Origin: Luethyella okanaganae
GTDB taxonomy: Bacteria > Actinomycetota > Actinomycetes > Actinomycetales > Microbacteriaceae
Length of the DNA: 64,000 nt
Assembly (NCBI RefSeq): GCF_042660285.1
Contig: NZ_JBHSTP010000003.1
Coordinates: 124,001 to 188,000 of the forward strand
Reading direction: 5' to 3'
Below, piece after piece: positions 57,801-64,000 of the stretch. Position numbers and translations under genes: made by a program. The notes under the pieces were generated by a model that was given only the letters and a program-made list of their open reading frames with translations, made no database searches and was not told the DNA's origin. Position 1 is the first letter of the stretch; the number at the start of each line of letters is the position of its first letter.

Positions 57801-58513
57801 CGACCACGATCCCGCTCGATGCTCCCGGCCGCTACGTTCGGATCCAGGTCGACGACCCTGATGTCCCGCTGGCGCTCAGTGAGGTCCAGGTCTACGGAGT
57901 TCCGCTCGCAACCGCGCCGGCCGCGCCGGCGGCCCCCGTTGTGGAGGCCGTCTCCGACGACTCGGTGAAGGTCTCGTGGGCTGCGCCCGCCGATGGCGGC
58001 AAGCCGATCACGGGATACACGGTCGCGCTCACCAACGTGGGAGATCCGATCGACTCTCCCGATCGCACGAGGAGTGTCGAGGTCGCCGGGAACGTGCCCA
58101 CCACGGACTTCACGGGCCTGCCGCGCGGTCGCTACACGGTGGTCGTGTCGGCTGGCAACGAGATCGGGATGTCGCCGCCCTCGGCGGAGTCCGCCGAGGT
58201 GGAGGTGCTCGGTACACCGATGATCGTGTTTGACGTGTTGGCGAAGGGGCGGTGTGTTGCGGGTAGGGCGTTTGTGGCGGTGACGGTGACGAATGGGGAG
58301 AGCGTGCCGATCAGGGTCAGTGTGCTGACTCCTTATGGGTCCAAGTCCTTCCCGAAGGTGGTCGCGGGCAAGAAGGCGTTCCATTTCTTCGCCTCTCGCC
58401 TGGTGGACCTGCCTGCAGGCTCTGTGACCGTTTGGGCCAGTGGCGTCATCGACGGCGAGAAGGTCTCGGTCAGCCGTGATGTCTCCTTCGACGCGGTGAA
58501 CTGCGCCGGCTGA
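54872..58513 (+). CDS. Secreted GH29 alpha-L-fucosidase with two F-type-lectin-like and two Fn3 domains
   Basis: 1213 residues from a GTG placed 8 bases after AAGGAGG. Signal peptide about 1-31. The GH29 catalytic domain spans about 50-480: FGLFIHWGLFSV, LTTKHHDGFSMWD and the nucleophile Asp about 246 in IEELWFDMG. Two fucolectin (F-type) -like domains (about 610-750 and 865-1010) each carry the R-x-D-C-C-x-x-R motif (WNRSDCCQSRL, WNRVDCCQSRL), but the histidine expected upstream is replaced. Each is followed by an Fn3 domain (ADGGKPITGY). The last 98 residues equal those of the GH141-like protein. It probably removes L-fucose from extracellular glycans. Confidence 0.9.
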   Translation: MQRNKRSLGHAAIALATGSILALSGITSASASASTSTPTLRTEQYTPSVEGLPAEMNTATSAEIAAWQKLQFGLFIHWGLFSVAGGVWEGQPVTKSYSEQIRLQVPQSTVTAQDQKMSDDEFYALGNGFTGANYKPADICSLAKEAGMRYVVLTTKHHDGFSMWDTATSTVDVVDKTAYAKDVLKELQLACEAQGIKLGLYYSLADWELGHRWSSYKLSDSDMVHIKKQLTELLTNYGAIEELWFDMGLPTAAQSKELADLVHGLQKGTAVNGRIWNNQSDFKVMGDNAIPAGNQALPWQTPASIFHETWGYRSWQDRPDLPGKTRQLIRDYANVVGGGGNYLLNIGPTGDGSVVPYEADVLKGIGAWNARHPNAVLGATATRFGAQPWGTVTMNGDDLYLLVKNWPTDGKLRLPGVANPVNGVTVDGGGDLGWTREGDDVVVSVPAAAPDDDLSVLRVALDGAPRYIPATAAAETEAGRWTASTTSRYSIEDIGEQGYDGFTDSQVYTEGFVRGADVDRIDRYVRLTGAATPGRDYRVTVGSQEFVLDGAALTKTNLGPLTVRAKQILPIKVALAEPAYPAQDLGASILRIELGGSELGAPGTPELVSFKKPAAQSSDYSPTFPASKAVDGITTGTYENLAATQDGTNAIAWWQVDLGTDRVLSSAKIWNRSDCCQSRLTNFTIIVSKEPFPAAPLTEAELASPTYSVTSIDEQMGRPSTIPLAGTGRYVRIQQDAPNIPLNLSEVELYGIEPPNTATAPEAPVAPSVAAATPDSLNVAWSAPADGGKPITGYILTATNLDIASGAPGDKTRFDVAGNVLRANLGGLVAGRYTVTVSAVNEIGVSKASAESDGIALALESAPKLLSSNRPAVQSSTYDGPAYGAAKAVDGDTSGLISNVAATSSDEGAAWWEVDLEGANALTVAKIWNRVDCCQSRLKNVKLVVSTEPFPARALTTDELASPAYGVTHVTEQVGRPTTIPLDAPGRYVRIQVDDPDVPLALSEVQVYGVPLATAPAAPAAPVVEAVSDDSVKVSWAAPADGGKPITGYTVALTNVGDPIDSPDRTRSVEVAGNVPTTDFTGLPRGRYTVVVSAGNEIGMSPPSAESAEVEVLGTPMIVFDVLAKGRCVAGRAFVAVTVTNGESVPIRVSVLTPYGSKSFPKVVAGKKAFHFFASRLVDLPAGSVTVWASGVIDGEKVSVSRDVSFDAVNCAG
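58217..58513. repeat. 297-bp direct repeat, copy 2 (C-terminal domain)
   Basis: Partner of 53745-54041 with one difference seen. The borders coincide with the start of the domain and the stop codon. Confidence 0.95.
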
Positions 58514-58539
58514 TATGTAGCCGACTGAGACCTTGCCGA

Positions 58540-58601
58540 GTGTGTCCGTCTCCGTCGATGGTGACCGGCGCACCGGACGCTCTCGACGGAGACGGACACA
58601 C
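58540..58601 (+). terminator. Long terminator-like hairpin after the fucosidase gene
   Basis: A 19-bp perfect stem (58540-58558 with 58583-58601) encloses a 24-base loop that itself contains CCGG-CGCA-CCGG. A second hairpin, GCAAGCCCGG / CCGGGCTTGC (58610-58619, 58632-58641), follows directly. Confidence 0.85.
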
Positions 58602-58641
58602 CCGACGACGCAAGCCCGGCGCGCGACACGCCCGGGCTTGC

Positions 58642-59046
58642 AGCATCCCTGGATCTGTGGCAAACTCGTCTAGTTCAACATTTCCCGCTACCGCGCTGTG
58701 CGCACCACGGGAATCACTGCCAGGCAGTGCATAACCTCCTCCACGGGCTCATGAGCCAGGGCGGATCAGGGTAGGCCGCGGGTAGCAGGACAAAGCTTAA
58801 TCGACTCTCACCGGACATGGGCTATCCATGTCTTCGCAACGGCGACACGCCTGAGCGCGGGGGTCGGTGGCTGGTTCGATGATCGGGCCTGTCGAGAGCA
58901 GCGGGCCCACCGGGGTCTCGTTGCTTTGGACAGGTCCGATCGCCGGCCGCTTGACAGATAAACAGTGGTGCAACTCACGAAGTACTACGACGGCGTCCGA
59001 TGCAGCCAACCGGATGTAAGACGCCTTGACAGAGAGAGAGTCAGAC
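58642..59046 (+). promoter_or_regulatory. S10 operon leader
   Basis: About 400 bases before rpsJ. TGTGGCAAACTCGTCTAGTTC near 58656-58676 and TTGACA at 58951 are promoter-like, but neither has a convincing partner element. No open frame is supported. The length suggests a structured leader for ribosomal-protein control. Confidence 0.4.
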
Positions 59047-59355
59047 ATGGCGGGACAGAAGATCCGCATTCGACTTAAGTCTTACGACCACGAGGTCATC
59101 GACACCTCGGCGCGCAAGATCGTCGACACGGTCACCCGTGCGGGTGCGACCGTCGTCGGCCCGGTGCCGCTTCCGACCGAGAAGAACGTGGTGTGTGTCA
59201 TCCGTTCGCCTCACAAGTACAAGGACAGCCGCGAGCACTTCGAAATGCGCACCCACAAGCGGCTGATCGACATCATCGACCCGACGCCGAAGGCCGTCGA
59301 CTCGCTCATGCGGCTCGACCTGCCAGCCGACGTCAACATCGAGATCAAGCTCTAA
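59047..59355 (+). CDS. rpsJ: 30S ribosomal protein S10
   Basis: 102 residues, full length: GQKIRIRLKSYDHEVIDTSARKIV start and HFEMRTHKRLIDI. S10 is also NusE, linking ribosome and RNA polymerase. The ATG before AGQK is preceded by GAGAGAGAG; upstream in-frame residues are not conserved. First gene of the S10 operon. Confidence 0.98.
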   Translation: MAGQKIRIRLKSYDHEVIDTSARKIVDTVTRAGATVVGPVPLPTEKNVVCVIRSPHKYKDSREHFEMRTHKRLIDIIDPTPKAVDSLMRLDLPADVNIEIKL

Positions 59356-59364
59356 GGAAAGACC

Positions 59365-60021
59365 ATGTCTACTGCTACCAAGACCTCCAAGGGTCTGCTG
59401 GGCACGAAGCTTGGCATGACCCAGGTGTGGGATGAGAACAACAAGCTCGTTCCCGTCACCGTCATCGAGATCGCCCCGAACGTGGTCACCCAGGTTCGCA
59501 CCGTCGAGGTCGACGGTTACAGCGCCGTTCAGATCGCCGCCGGCCAGATCGATCCGCGCAAGGTGAACAAGCCCGCCTCCGGTCACTTCGACAAGGCGGG
59601 CGTCACGCCGCGTCGTCACCTCACCGAGGTGCGCACCGCTGACGCGGCCGACTACAGCCTGGGCCAGGAGCTCACCGCCGAGAGCGTGTTCACGGCCGGC
59701 CAGCTGGTCGACGTCGTCGGCACCTCGAAGGGCAAGGGCTTCGCCGGCGTGATGAAGCGCCACAACTTCAAGGGCGTCTCCGCTTCGCACGGTTCGCACC
59801 GTAACCACCGCAAGCCCGGCTCCATCGGCGCTTCGTCGACCCCGAGCCGTGTCTTCAAGGGCATGCGCATGGCCGGCCGCATGGGTGGTGAGCGTGTCAC
59901 CGTTCTCAACCTCAAGGTGCACTCGGTCGATGCCGAGAAAGGCCTGCTGCTGGTCAAGGGCGCCGTTCCCGGCGCTCGCGGCCGCCTCGTTTTCGTCCGC
60001 AACGCAGTGAAGGGGGCGTAG
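59365..60021 (+). CDS. rplC: 50S ribosomal protein L3
   Basis: 218 residues, full length. GLLGTKLGMTQVWDE start, KGKGFAGVMKRHNFKG and the peptidyl-transferase-centre loop GSHRNHRKPGSIGASSTP are present. It sits 9 bases after rpsJ with GGAAAG before the ATG. Confidence 0.98.
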   Translation: MSTATKTSKGLLGTKLGMTQVWDENNKLVPVTVIEIAPNVVTQVRTVEVDGYSAVQIAAGQIDPRKVNKPASGHFDKAGVTPRRHLTEVRTADAADYSLGQELTAESVFTAGQLVDVVGTSKGKGFAGVMKRHNFKGVSASHGSHRNHRKPGSIGASSTPSRVFKGMRMAGRMGGERVTVLNLKVHSVDAEKGLLLVKGAVPGARGRLVFVRNAVKGA

Positions 60022-60024
60022 TTC

Positions 60025-60684
60025 ATGGCTACCGCTACCAACACCATCGATGTCCTGGATGTCACGGGCAAGAAGGCCGGCTCGGTCGAGCTGCCCGCCG
60101 AGCTCTTCGACGTCCAGACGAACGTCCCGCTCATCCACCAGGTCGTCGTCGCGCAACTCGCGGCCGCGCGCCAGGGCACGCACAAGACCAAGGGTCGCGG
60201 CGAGGTCTCGGGTGCAGGCCGCAAGCCGTTCAAGCAGAAGGGAACCGGTCGCGCTCGTCAGGGCTCGATCCGCGCGCCCCAGATGACCGGCGGTGGCATC
60301 GTCCACGGACCGGTGCCCCGCAGCTACGCGCAGCGCACCCCCAAGAAGATGATCGCGGCAGCTCTGCTCGGTGCTCTCTCCGACCGCGCCCGTGGTGGCC
60401 GCCTGCACGTCGTGCAGACGCTCATCCTCGGCGAGACGCCGAAGACCAAGGACGCCGTCGCGTACCTCTCGGGCATCACGTCCTCGAAGCACGTCCTCGT
60501 CGTGCTCGAGCGTGGCGACGAGCTGTCGGCCCTCGCCGTCCGCAACATCCCCGAGGTGCACGTGCTGCTCTCCGACCAGCTGAACGCCTATGACGTCCTC
60601 GTCTCCGACGACATCGTCTTCACCCAGGCTGCCTTCGAGGCCTTCGTTGCCAGCAAGGCGAAGAAGGAAGAGGTCTCCGCATGA
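60025..60684 (+). CDS. rplD: 50S ribosomal protein L4
   Basis: 219 residues, full length, with the exit-tunnel extension GRKPFKQKGTGRARQGSIRAP typical of L4. In other bacteria L4 represses this operon. Only three bases separate it from rplC, and it overlaps rplW by ATGA. Confidence 0.98.
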   Translation: MATATNTIDVLDVTGKKAGSVELPAELFDVQTNVPLIHQVVVAQLAAARQGTHKTKGRGEVSGAGRKPFKQKGTGRARQGSIRAPQMTGGGIVHGPVPRSYAQRTPKKMIAAALLGALSDRARGGRLHVVQTLILGETPKTKDAVAYLSGITSSKHVLVVLERGDELSALAVRNIPEVHVLLSDQLNAYDVLVSDDIVFTQAAFEAFVASKAKKEEVSA

Positions 60685-60983
60685 GCGCCGCCCACAACAA
60701 GGACCCGCGCGACATCATCATCGCCCCGGTCGTCTCCGAGAAGAGCTACGGCCTGATCGACGAGGGCAAGTACACCTTCGTCGTCGACCCCCGAGCGAAC
60801 AAGACCGAGATCAAGCTCGCCATCGAGAAGATCTTCAAGGTCCAGGTCGCATCGATCAACACGCTGAACCGCACCGGCAAGACCCGCCGCACCAAGTTCG
60901 GCCTCGGCAAGCGCAAGGACACCAAGCGCGCCATCGTGACGCTCAAGTCCGGTTCCATCGACATCTTCACGGCTGTCGGCTAG
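60681..60983 (+). CDS. rplW: 50S ribosomal protein L23
   Basis: 100 residues, full length: DPRDIIIAPVVSEKSYGL start, TEIKLAIEKIFKVQV and GLGKRKDTKRAIVTL. L23 lies at the tunnel exit and docks trigger factor and SRP. ATGA overlap with rplD. Confidence 0.98.
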   Translation: MSAAHNKDPRDIIIAPVVSEKSYGLIDEGKYTFVVDPRANKTEIKLAIEKIFKVQVASINTLNRTGKTRRTKFGLGKRKDTKRAIVTLKSGSIDIFTAVG

Positions 60984-61001
60984 GGAGCAGAGGAATAAAG
61001 A

Positions 61002-61841
61002 ATGGCTATTCGTAAGTACAAGCCCACGACCCCGGGTCGTCGCGGTTCGTCTGTTGCGGACTTCGCAGAGATCACCCGCTCCACACCCGAGAAGTCGCTG
61101 CTCCGTCCGCTGCCGAAGACCGGTGGCCGCAACAACCAGGGACGCATCACGACCCGTCACATCGGTGGTGGCCACAAGCGCCAGTACCGGGTCATCGACT
61201 TCCGTCGCAATGACAAGGACGGCGTGAACGCCAAGGTCGCCCACATCGAGTACGACCCCAACCGCACGGCGCGCATCGCGCTGCTGCACTACGTCGACGG
61301 CACCAAGCGCTACATTCTGGCGCCGAACAAGCTCTCGCAGGGCGACATTGTCGAGTCGGGTTCGAGTGCGGACATCAAGCCGGGCAACAACCTGCCGCTG
61401 AAGAACATCCCCACCGGTACCGTCGTGCACGCCATCGAGCTCCGCCCCGGTGGCGGTGCCAAGATGGCCCGCTCGGCCGGCGCCTCGGTGCGTCTCGTCG
61501 CCAAGGACGGCCCCTACGCCCAACTGCGTCTGCCCTCGGGCGAGATCCGCAACGTCGATGCGCGCTGCCGTGCGACCGTCGGAGAGGTCGGCAACGCCGA
61601 GCAGTCGAACATCAACTGGGGCAAGGCCGGCCGCAAGCGCTGGAAGGGCGTCCGCCCGACCGTGCGTGGTGTCGCCATGAACCCGGTCGACCACCCGCAC
61701 GGTGGTGGTGAGGGCAAGACCTCCGGTGGTCGCCACCCGGTCAGCCCGTGGGGCCAGAAGGAAGGCCGCACTCGTCGTCCGAACAAGGAAAGCGACAAGC
61801 TCATCGTTCGCCGCCGCACCGTTGGCAAGAAGCGCAAGTAG
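61002..61841 (+). CDS. rplB: 50S ribosomal protein L2
   Basis: 279 residues, full length: MAIRKYKPTTPGRRGSS start, GGGHKRQYRVIDFRR and the C-terminal MNPVDHPHGGGEGKTSGG containing the conserved His needed at the peptidyl-transferase centre. Confidence 0.98.
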   Translation: MAIRKYKPTTPGRRGSSVADFAEITRSTPEKSLLRPLPKTGGRNNQGRITTRHIGGGHKRQYRVIDFRRNDKDGVNAKVAHIEYDPNRTARIALLHYVDGTKRYILAPNKLSQGDIVESGSSADIKPGNNLPLKNIPTGTVVHAIELRPGGGAKMARSAGASVRLVAKDGPYAQLRLPSGEIRNVDARCRATVGEVGNAEQSNINWGKAGRKRWKGVRPTVRGVAMNPVDHPHGGGEGKTSGGRHPVSPWGQKEGRTRRPNKESDKLIVRRRTVGKKRK

Positions 61842-61853
61842 GAGTTGTAGAAG

Positions 61854-62135
61854 ATGCCACGCAGTCTGAAGAAGGGCCCCTTCGTTGATGACCACCTGCT
61901 TCGCAAGGTCGTCACACAGAACGAGGCCAACAGCAAGAACGTGATCAAGACCTGGTCGCGCCGCTCGATGATCATTCCGGCCATGCTGGGACATACGATC
62001 GCGGTGCACGACGGTCGCAAGCACATCCCGGTGTTCGTCACCGAGACCATGGTCGGGCACAAGCTCGGAGAGTTCGCGCCCACCCGCACCTTCCGTGGAC
62101 ACGTGAAGGACGACAAGAAGGGCCGTCGCCGCTAA
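61854..62135 (+). CDS. rpsS: 30S ribosomal protein S19
   Basis: 93 residues, full length: PRSLKKGPFVDDHLLRKV start and HKLGEFAPTRTFRGHVK end. Binds 16S rRNA in the 30S head with S13. Confidence 0.98.
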   Translation: MPRSLKKGPFVDDHLLRKVVTQNEANSKNVIKTWSRRSMIIPAMLGHTIAVHDGRKHIPVFVTETMVGHKLGEFAPTRTFRGHVKDDKKGRRR

Positions 62136-62160
62136 GCGGTGACGTGAAGGAGGAGAAGAA

Positions 62161-62526
62161 ATGGTGGAGTCGATCGCACGCGTGCGTCACATCCGCGTCA
62201 CCCCCCAGAAGGCTCGTCGCGTCGTCAACCTGATCCGCGGCAAGCAGGCACAGGAGGCACTCGCCATCCTGAAGTTCGCACCACAGGGCGCGAGTGAGCC
62301 GGTGTACAAGCTGGTCGCCTCCGCAATCGCCAACGCGCGAGTCAAAGCGGACGCCTCGAACACCTATCTGGACGAGCAGGACCTCTACGTGAGCCGAGCA
62401 TTCGTCGACGAGGGCGCGACCCTCAAGCGTTTCCAGCCGCGTGCACAGGGCCGCGCTTTCCGAATCAACAAGCGCACCAGCCACATCACTGTTGTGCTCG
62501 CCACTCCTGAGGAGGGTACGAAGTAA
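62161..62526 (+). CDS. rplV: 50S ribosomal protein L22
   Basis: 121 residues, full length; VRVTPQKAR-type start (RHIRVTPQKARRVVNLIRGK) and the tunnel-lining beta-hairpin (RAQGRAFRINKRTSHI), where macrolide-resistance insertions occur, look normal. GGAGGAG precedes the ATG. Stop overlaps the rpsC start. Confidence 0.98.
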   Translation: MVESIARVRHIRVTPQKARRVVNLIRGKQAQEALAILKFAPQGASEPVYKLVASAIANARVKADASNTYLDEQDLYVSRAFVDEGATLKRFQPRAQGRAFRINKRTSHITVVLATPEEGTK

Positions 62527-63278
62527 TGGGTCAGAAAGTAAACCCCTACGGCTTCCGTCTCGGCATCACCACCGACCACGTGTCGCGGTGGTTCTCCGAC
62601 AGCACCAAGCCGGGGCAGCGCTACAGCGACTACATCGCCGAGGACGTCAAGATCCGCCGGATGCTCGGCACCACGCTCGACCGCGCCGGTGTCTCCCGCA
62701 TCGAGATCGAGCGCACACGTGACCGTGTCCGCGTCGACATCCACACCGCCCGACCTGGCATCGTGATCGGTCGTCGTGGTGCGGAGGCCGAACGCATCCG
62801 TGCCGACCTCGAGAAGCTCACCGGCAAGCAGATCCAGCTGAACATCCTCGAGGTCAAGAACCCCGAGGCCGACGCTCAGCTCGTCGCGCAGGGCATTGCC
62901 GAGCAGCTCTCCGCCCGCGTGGCTTTCCGCCGCGCGATGCGCAAGGGTCTGCAAGGCGCGCAGCGTGCCGGTGCCAAGGGCGTCCGCATCCAGGTATCCG
63001 GCCGTCTCGGCGGCGCAGAGATGAGCCGCTCGGAGTTCTACCGCGAAGGCCGTGTGCCCCTGCACACCCTGCGCGCGAACATCGACTACGGCTTCTACGA
63101 GGCCAAGACCACCTTCGGTCGCATCGGCGTGAAGGTTTGGATCTACAAGGGCGACATCACCAACAAGGAACTCGCTCGCGAGCAGGCGAACCAGAAGTCG
63201 TCGCGCCCCGAGCGGAGCGACCGACCCCGCCGCGCCCCGCGTGCCGAGGCGCCGGTTGCAGCAGGAGTTGAGGCATAA
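62526..63278 (+). CDS. rpsC: 30S ribosomal protein S3
   Basis: 250 residues, full length: MGQKVNPYGFRLGITTDH start and KH domain with VIGRRGAEAERI. The C-terminal tail (about 215-250) is Arg/Pro/Glu-rich and low-complexity, as usual in actinobacteria. TAATG overlap with rplV; rplP begins 2 bases after its stop. Confidence 0.98.
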   Translation: MGQKVNPYGFRLGITTDHVSRWFSDSTKPGQRYSDYIAEDVKIRRMLGTTLDRAGVSRIEIERTRDRVRVDIHTARPGIVIGRRGAEAERIRADLEKLTGKQIQLNILEVKNPEADAQLVAQGIAEQLSARVAFRRAMRKGLQGAQRAGAKGVRIQVSGRLGGAEMSRSEFYREGRVPLHTLRANIDYGFYEAKTTFGRIGVKVWIYKGDITNKELAREQANQKSSRPERSDRPRRAPRAEAPVAAGVEA

Positions 63279-63280
63279 CC

Positions 63281-63700
63281 ATGTTGATCCCACGTCGAGT
63301 CAAGCACCGTAAGCAGCACCACCCCGGCCGTAGCGGCCACGCCACCGGTGGTACCAAGGTCACCTTCGGTGAGTTCGGTATCCAGGCCCTGACCTCTGCT
63401 TATGTGACCAACCGTCAGATCGAGTCCGCTCGTATCGCGATGACGCGTCACATCAAGCGTGGCGGGAAGGTGTGGATCAACATCTACCCCGACCGTCCGC
63501 TCACGAAGAAGCCGGCCGAGACCCGCATGGGTTCCGGTAAGGGTTCGCCCGAGTGGTGGGTCGCCAACGTCAAGCCGGGTCGCGTTCTCTTCGAGGTCTC
63601 GGGCGTCAACGAGCAGCTCGCTCGTGAAGCCATGACCCGTGCAATTCACAAGCTGCCCCTCAAGGCACGCATCATCAAGCGCGAGGAGGGCGACGCATAA
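63281..63700 (+). CDS. rplP: 50S ribosomal protein L16
   Basis: 139 residues, full length: MLIPRRVKHRKQHHP start and MGSGKGSPEWWVANVKPGR, the conserved loop carrying the arginine near the A site. Its stop overlaps the rpmC start (TAATG). Confidence 0.98.
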   Translation: MLIPRRVKHRKQHHPGRSGHATGGTKVTFGEFGIQALTSAYVTNRQIESARIAMTRHIKRGGKVWINIYPDRPLTKKPAETRMGSGKGSPEWWVANVKPGRVLFEVSGVNEQLAREAMTRAIHKLPLKARIIKREEGDA

Positions 63701-64000
63701 TGGCGATCGGATCCAAGGAGCTCAGCCCCGTCGAGCTCGACACTTTCGAGGACGAGCGTCTCGTCGACGAGCTGAGGAAGGCCAAGGAAGAGCTGTTCAA
63801 CCTGCGATTCCAGTCCGCTACCGGCCAGCTCGAGAGCCACGGCCGCCTTCGTGCCGTCAAGCGCGACATCGCCCGCATCTACACGGTCATCCGTGAGCGC
63901 GAGCTGGGTATTCGTGCGACGCCCGCCCCGGTCGAGGTTCCCGCCAAGGCCGAGAAGAAGAGCGCGGCGAAGTCCGCCACCAAGAAGGCCAAGGCCGAGG
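63700..64000 (+). CDS. rpmC: 50S ribosomal protein L29 (5' part, runs off the window)
   Basis: The first 100 residues are visible. Residues about 20-82 are the normal L29 (LRKAKEELFNLRFQSATGQLE, VKRDIARIYTVIRERELGI). A Lys/Ala-rich tail (VEVPAKAEKKSAAKSATKKAKAE) continues past the usual length of about 65-80 residues with no stop before the window ends. Such tails occur in Microbacteriaceae-like L29. Confidence 0.95.
   Translation, partial: MAIGSKELSPVELDTFEDERLVDELRKAKEELFNLRFQSATGQLESHGRLRAVKRDIARIYTVIRERELGIRATPAPVEVPAKAEKKSAAKSATKKAKAE

Overview
This is a high-GC (roughly two-thirds G+C by eye) actinobacterial chromosome segment. The RpoB/RpoC, ribosomal and EF-Tu sequences, the TTG/GTG starts on rpoB, rpoC, rpsL, fusA and tuf, and small families such as the MT0933-like antitoxin fit the Microbacteriaceae. 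That assignment is inference from gene content, not from a database search.

Layout. (1) 1-11 kb: a peptide ABC permease end, proline iminopeptidase, Xaa-Pro aminopeptidase, a GntR/FCD regulator and a complete trans-4-hydroxy-L-proline pathway (three-subunit D-hydroxyproline dehydrogenase, DapA-like deaminase, proline-racemase-family epimerase, 2-oxoglutarate-semialdehyde dehydrogenase). Together they look like a route from hydroxyproline-containing peptides to 2-oxoglutarate. (2) 11-20 kb: a SprT-like protein, a frameshifted TPR-like gene, a DUF559-type protein, a PQQ-type sugar dehydrogenase lipoprotein, 5-oxoprolinase pxpABC and two tandem spermidine-synthase-like genes. Four copies of a hairpin repeat with a compensatory stem change, and several low-complexity tracts, lie between 3.3 and 14.2 kb. 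(3) 20-23.1 kb: a TPP riboswitch followed by thiM-thiE-thiD/tenA. (4) 23.3-30.8 kb: rpoB-rpoC, a terminator and a 42-bp perfect inverted repeat. (5) 31-38 kb: an RpiR regulator, a class II glutamine amidotransferase, and a divergent operon of glutamine-synthetase-like ligase, APC permease, class III aminotransferase and amidohydrolase. This is a candidate gamma-glutamylated-amine pathway behind a near-consensus promoter. (6) 38-44.8 kb: small membrane and secreted proteins of unknown function, including a four-member secreted family carrying a recent 517-bp duplication, a chimeric copy and micro/minisatellites. (7) 44.8-49.6 kb: rpsL-rpsG-fusA-tuf. (8) 49.6-58.6 kb: OsmC-like and MT0933-like genes and two large secreted glycosidase-like proteins (GH141-like and GH29 fucosidase) that share a 297-bp 3' end. 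(9) 59-64 kb: the start of the S10 ribosomal operon (rpsJ to rpmC, cut by the window end).

The rpoBC-str-S10 informational backbone is intact but is interrupted by accessory modules at the rpoC/rpsL and tuf/rpsJ junctions. The most notable regions are the gamma-glutamyl-amine-like cluster, the duplicating secreted-protein family, the structured hairpin repeats and the riboswitch placed directly on the thiM start.
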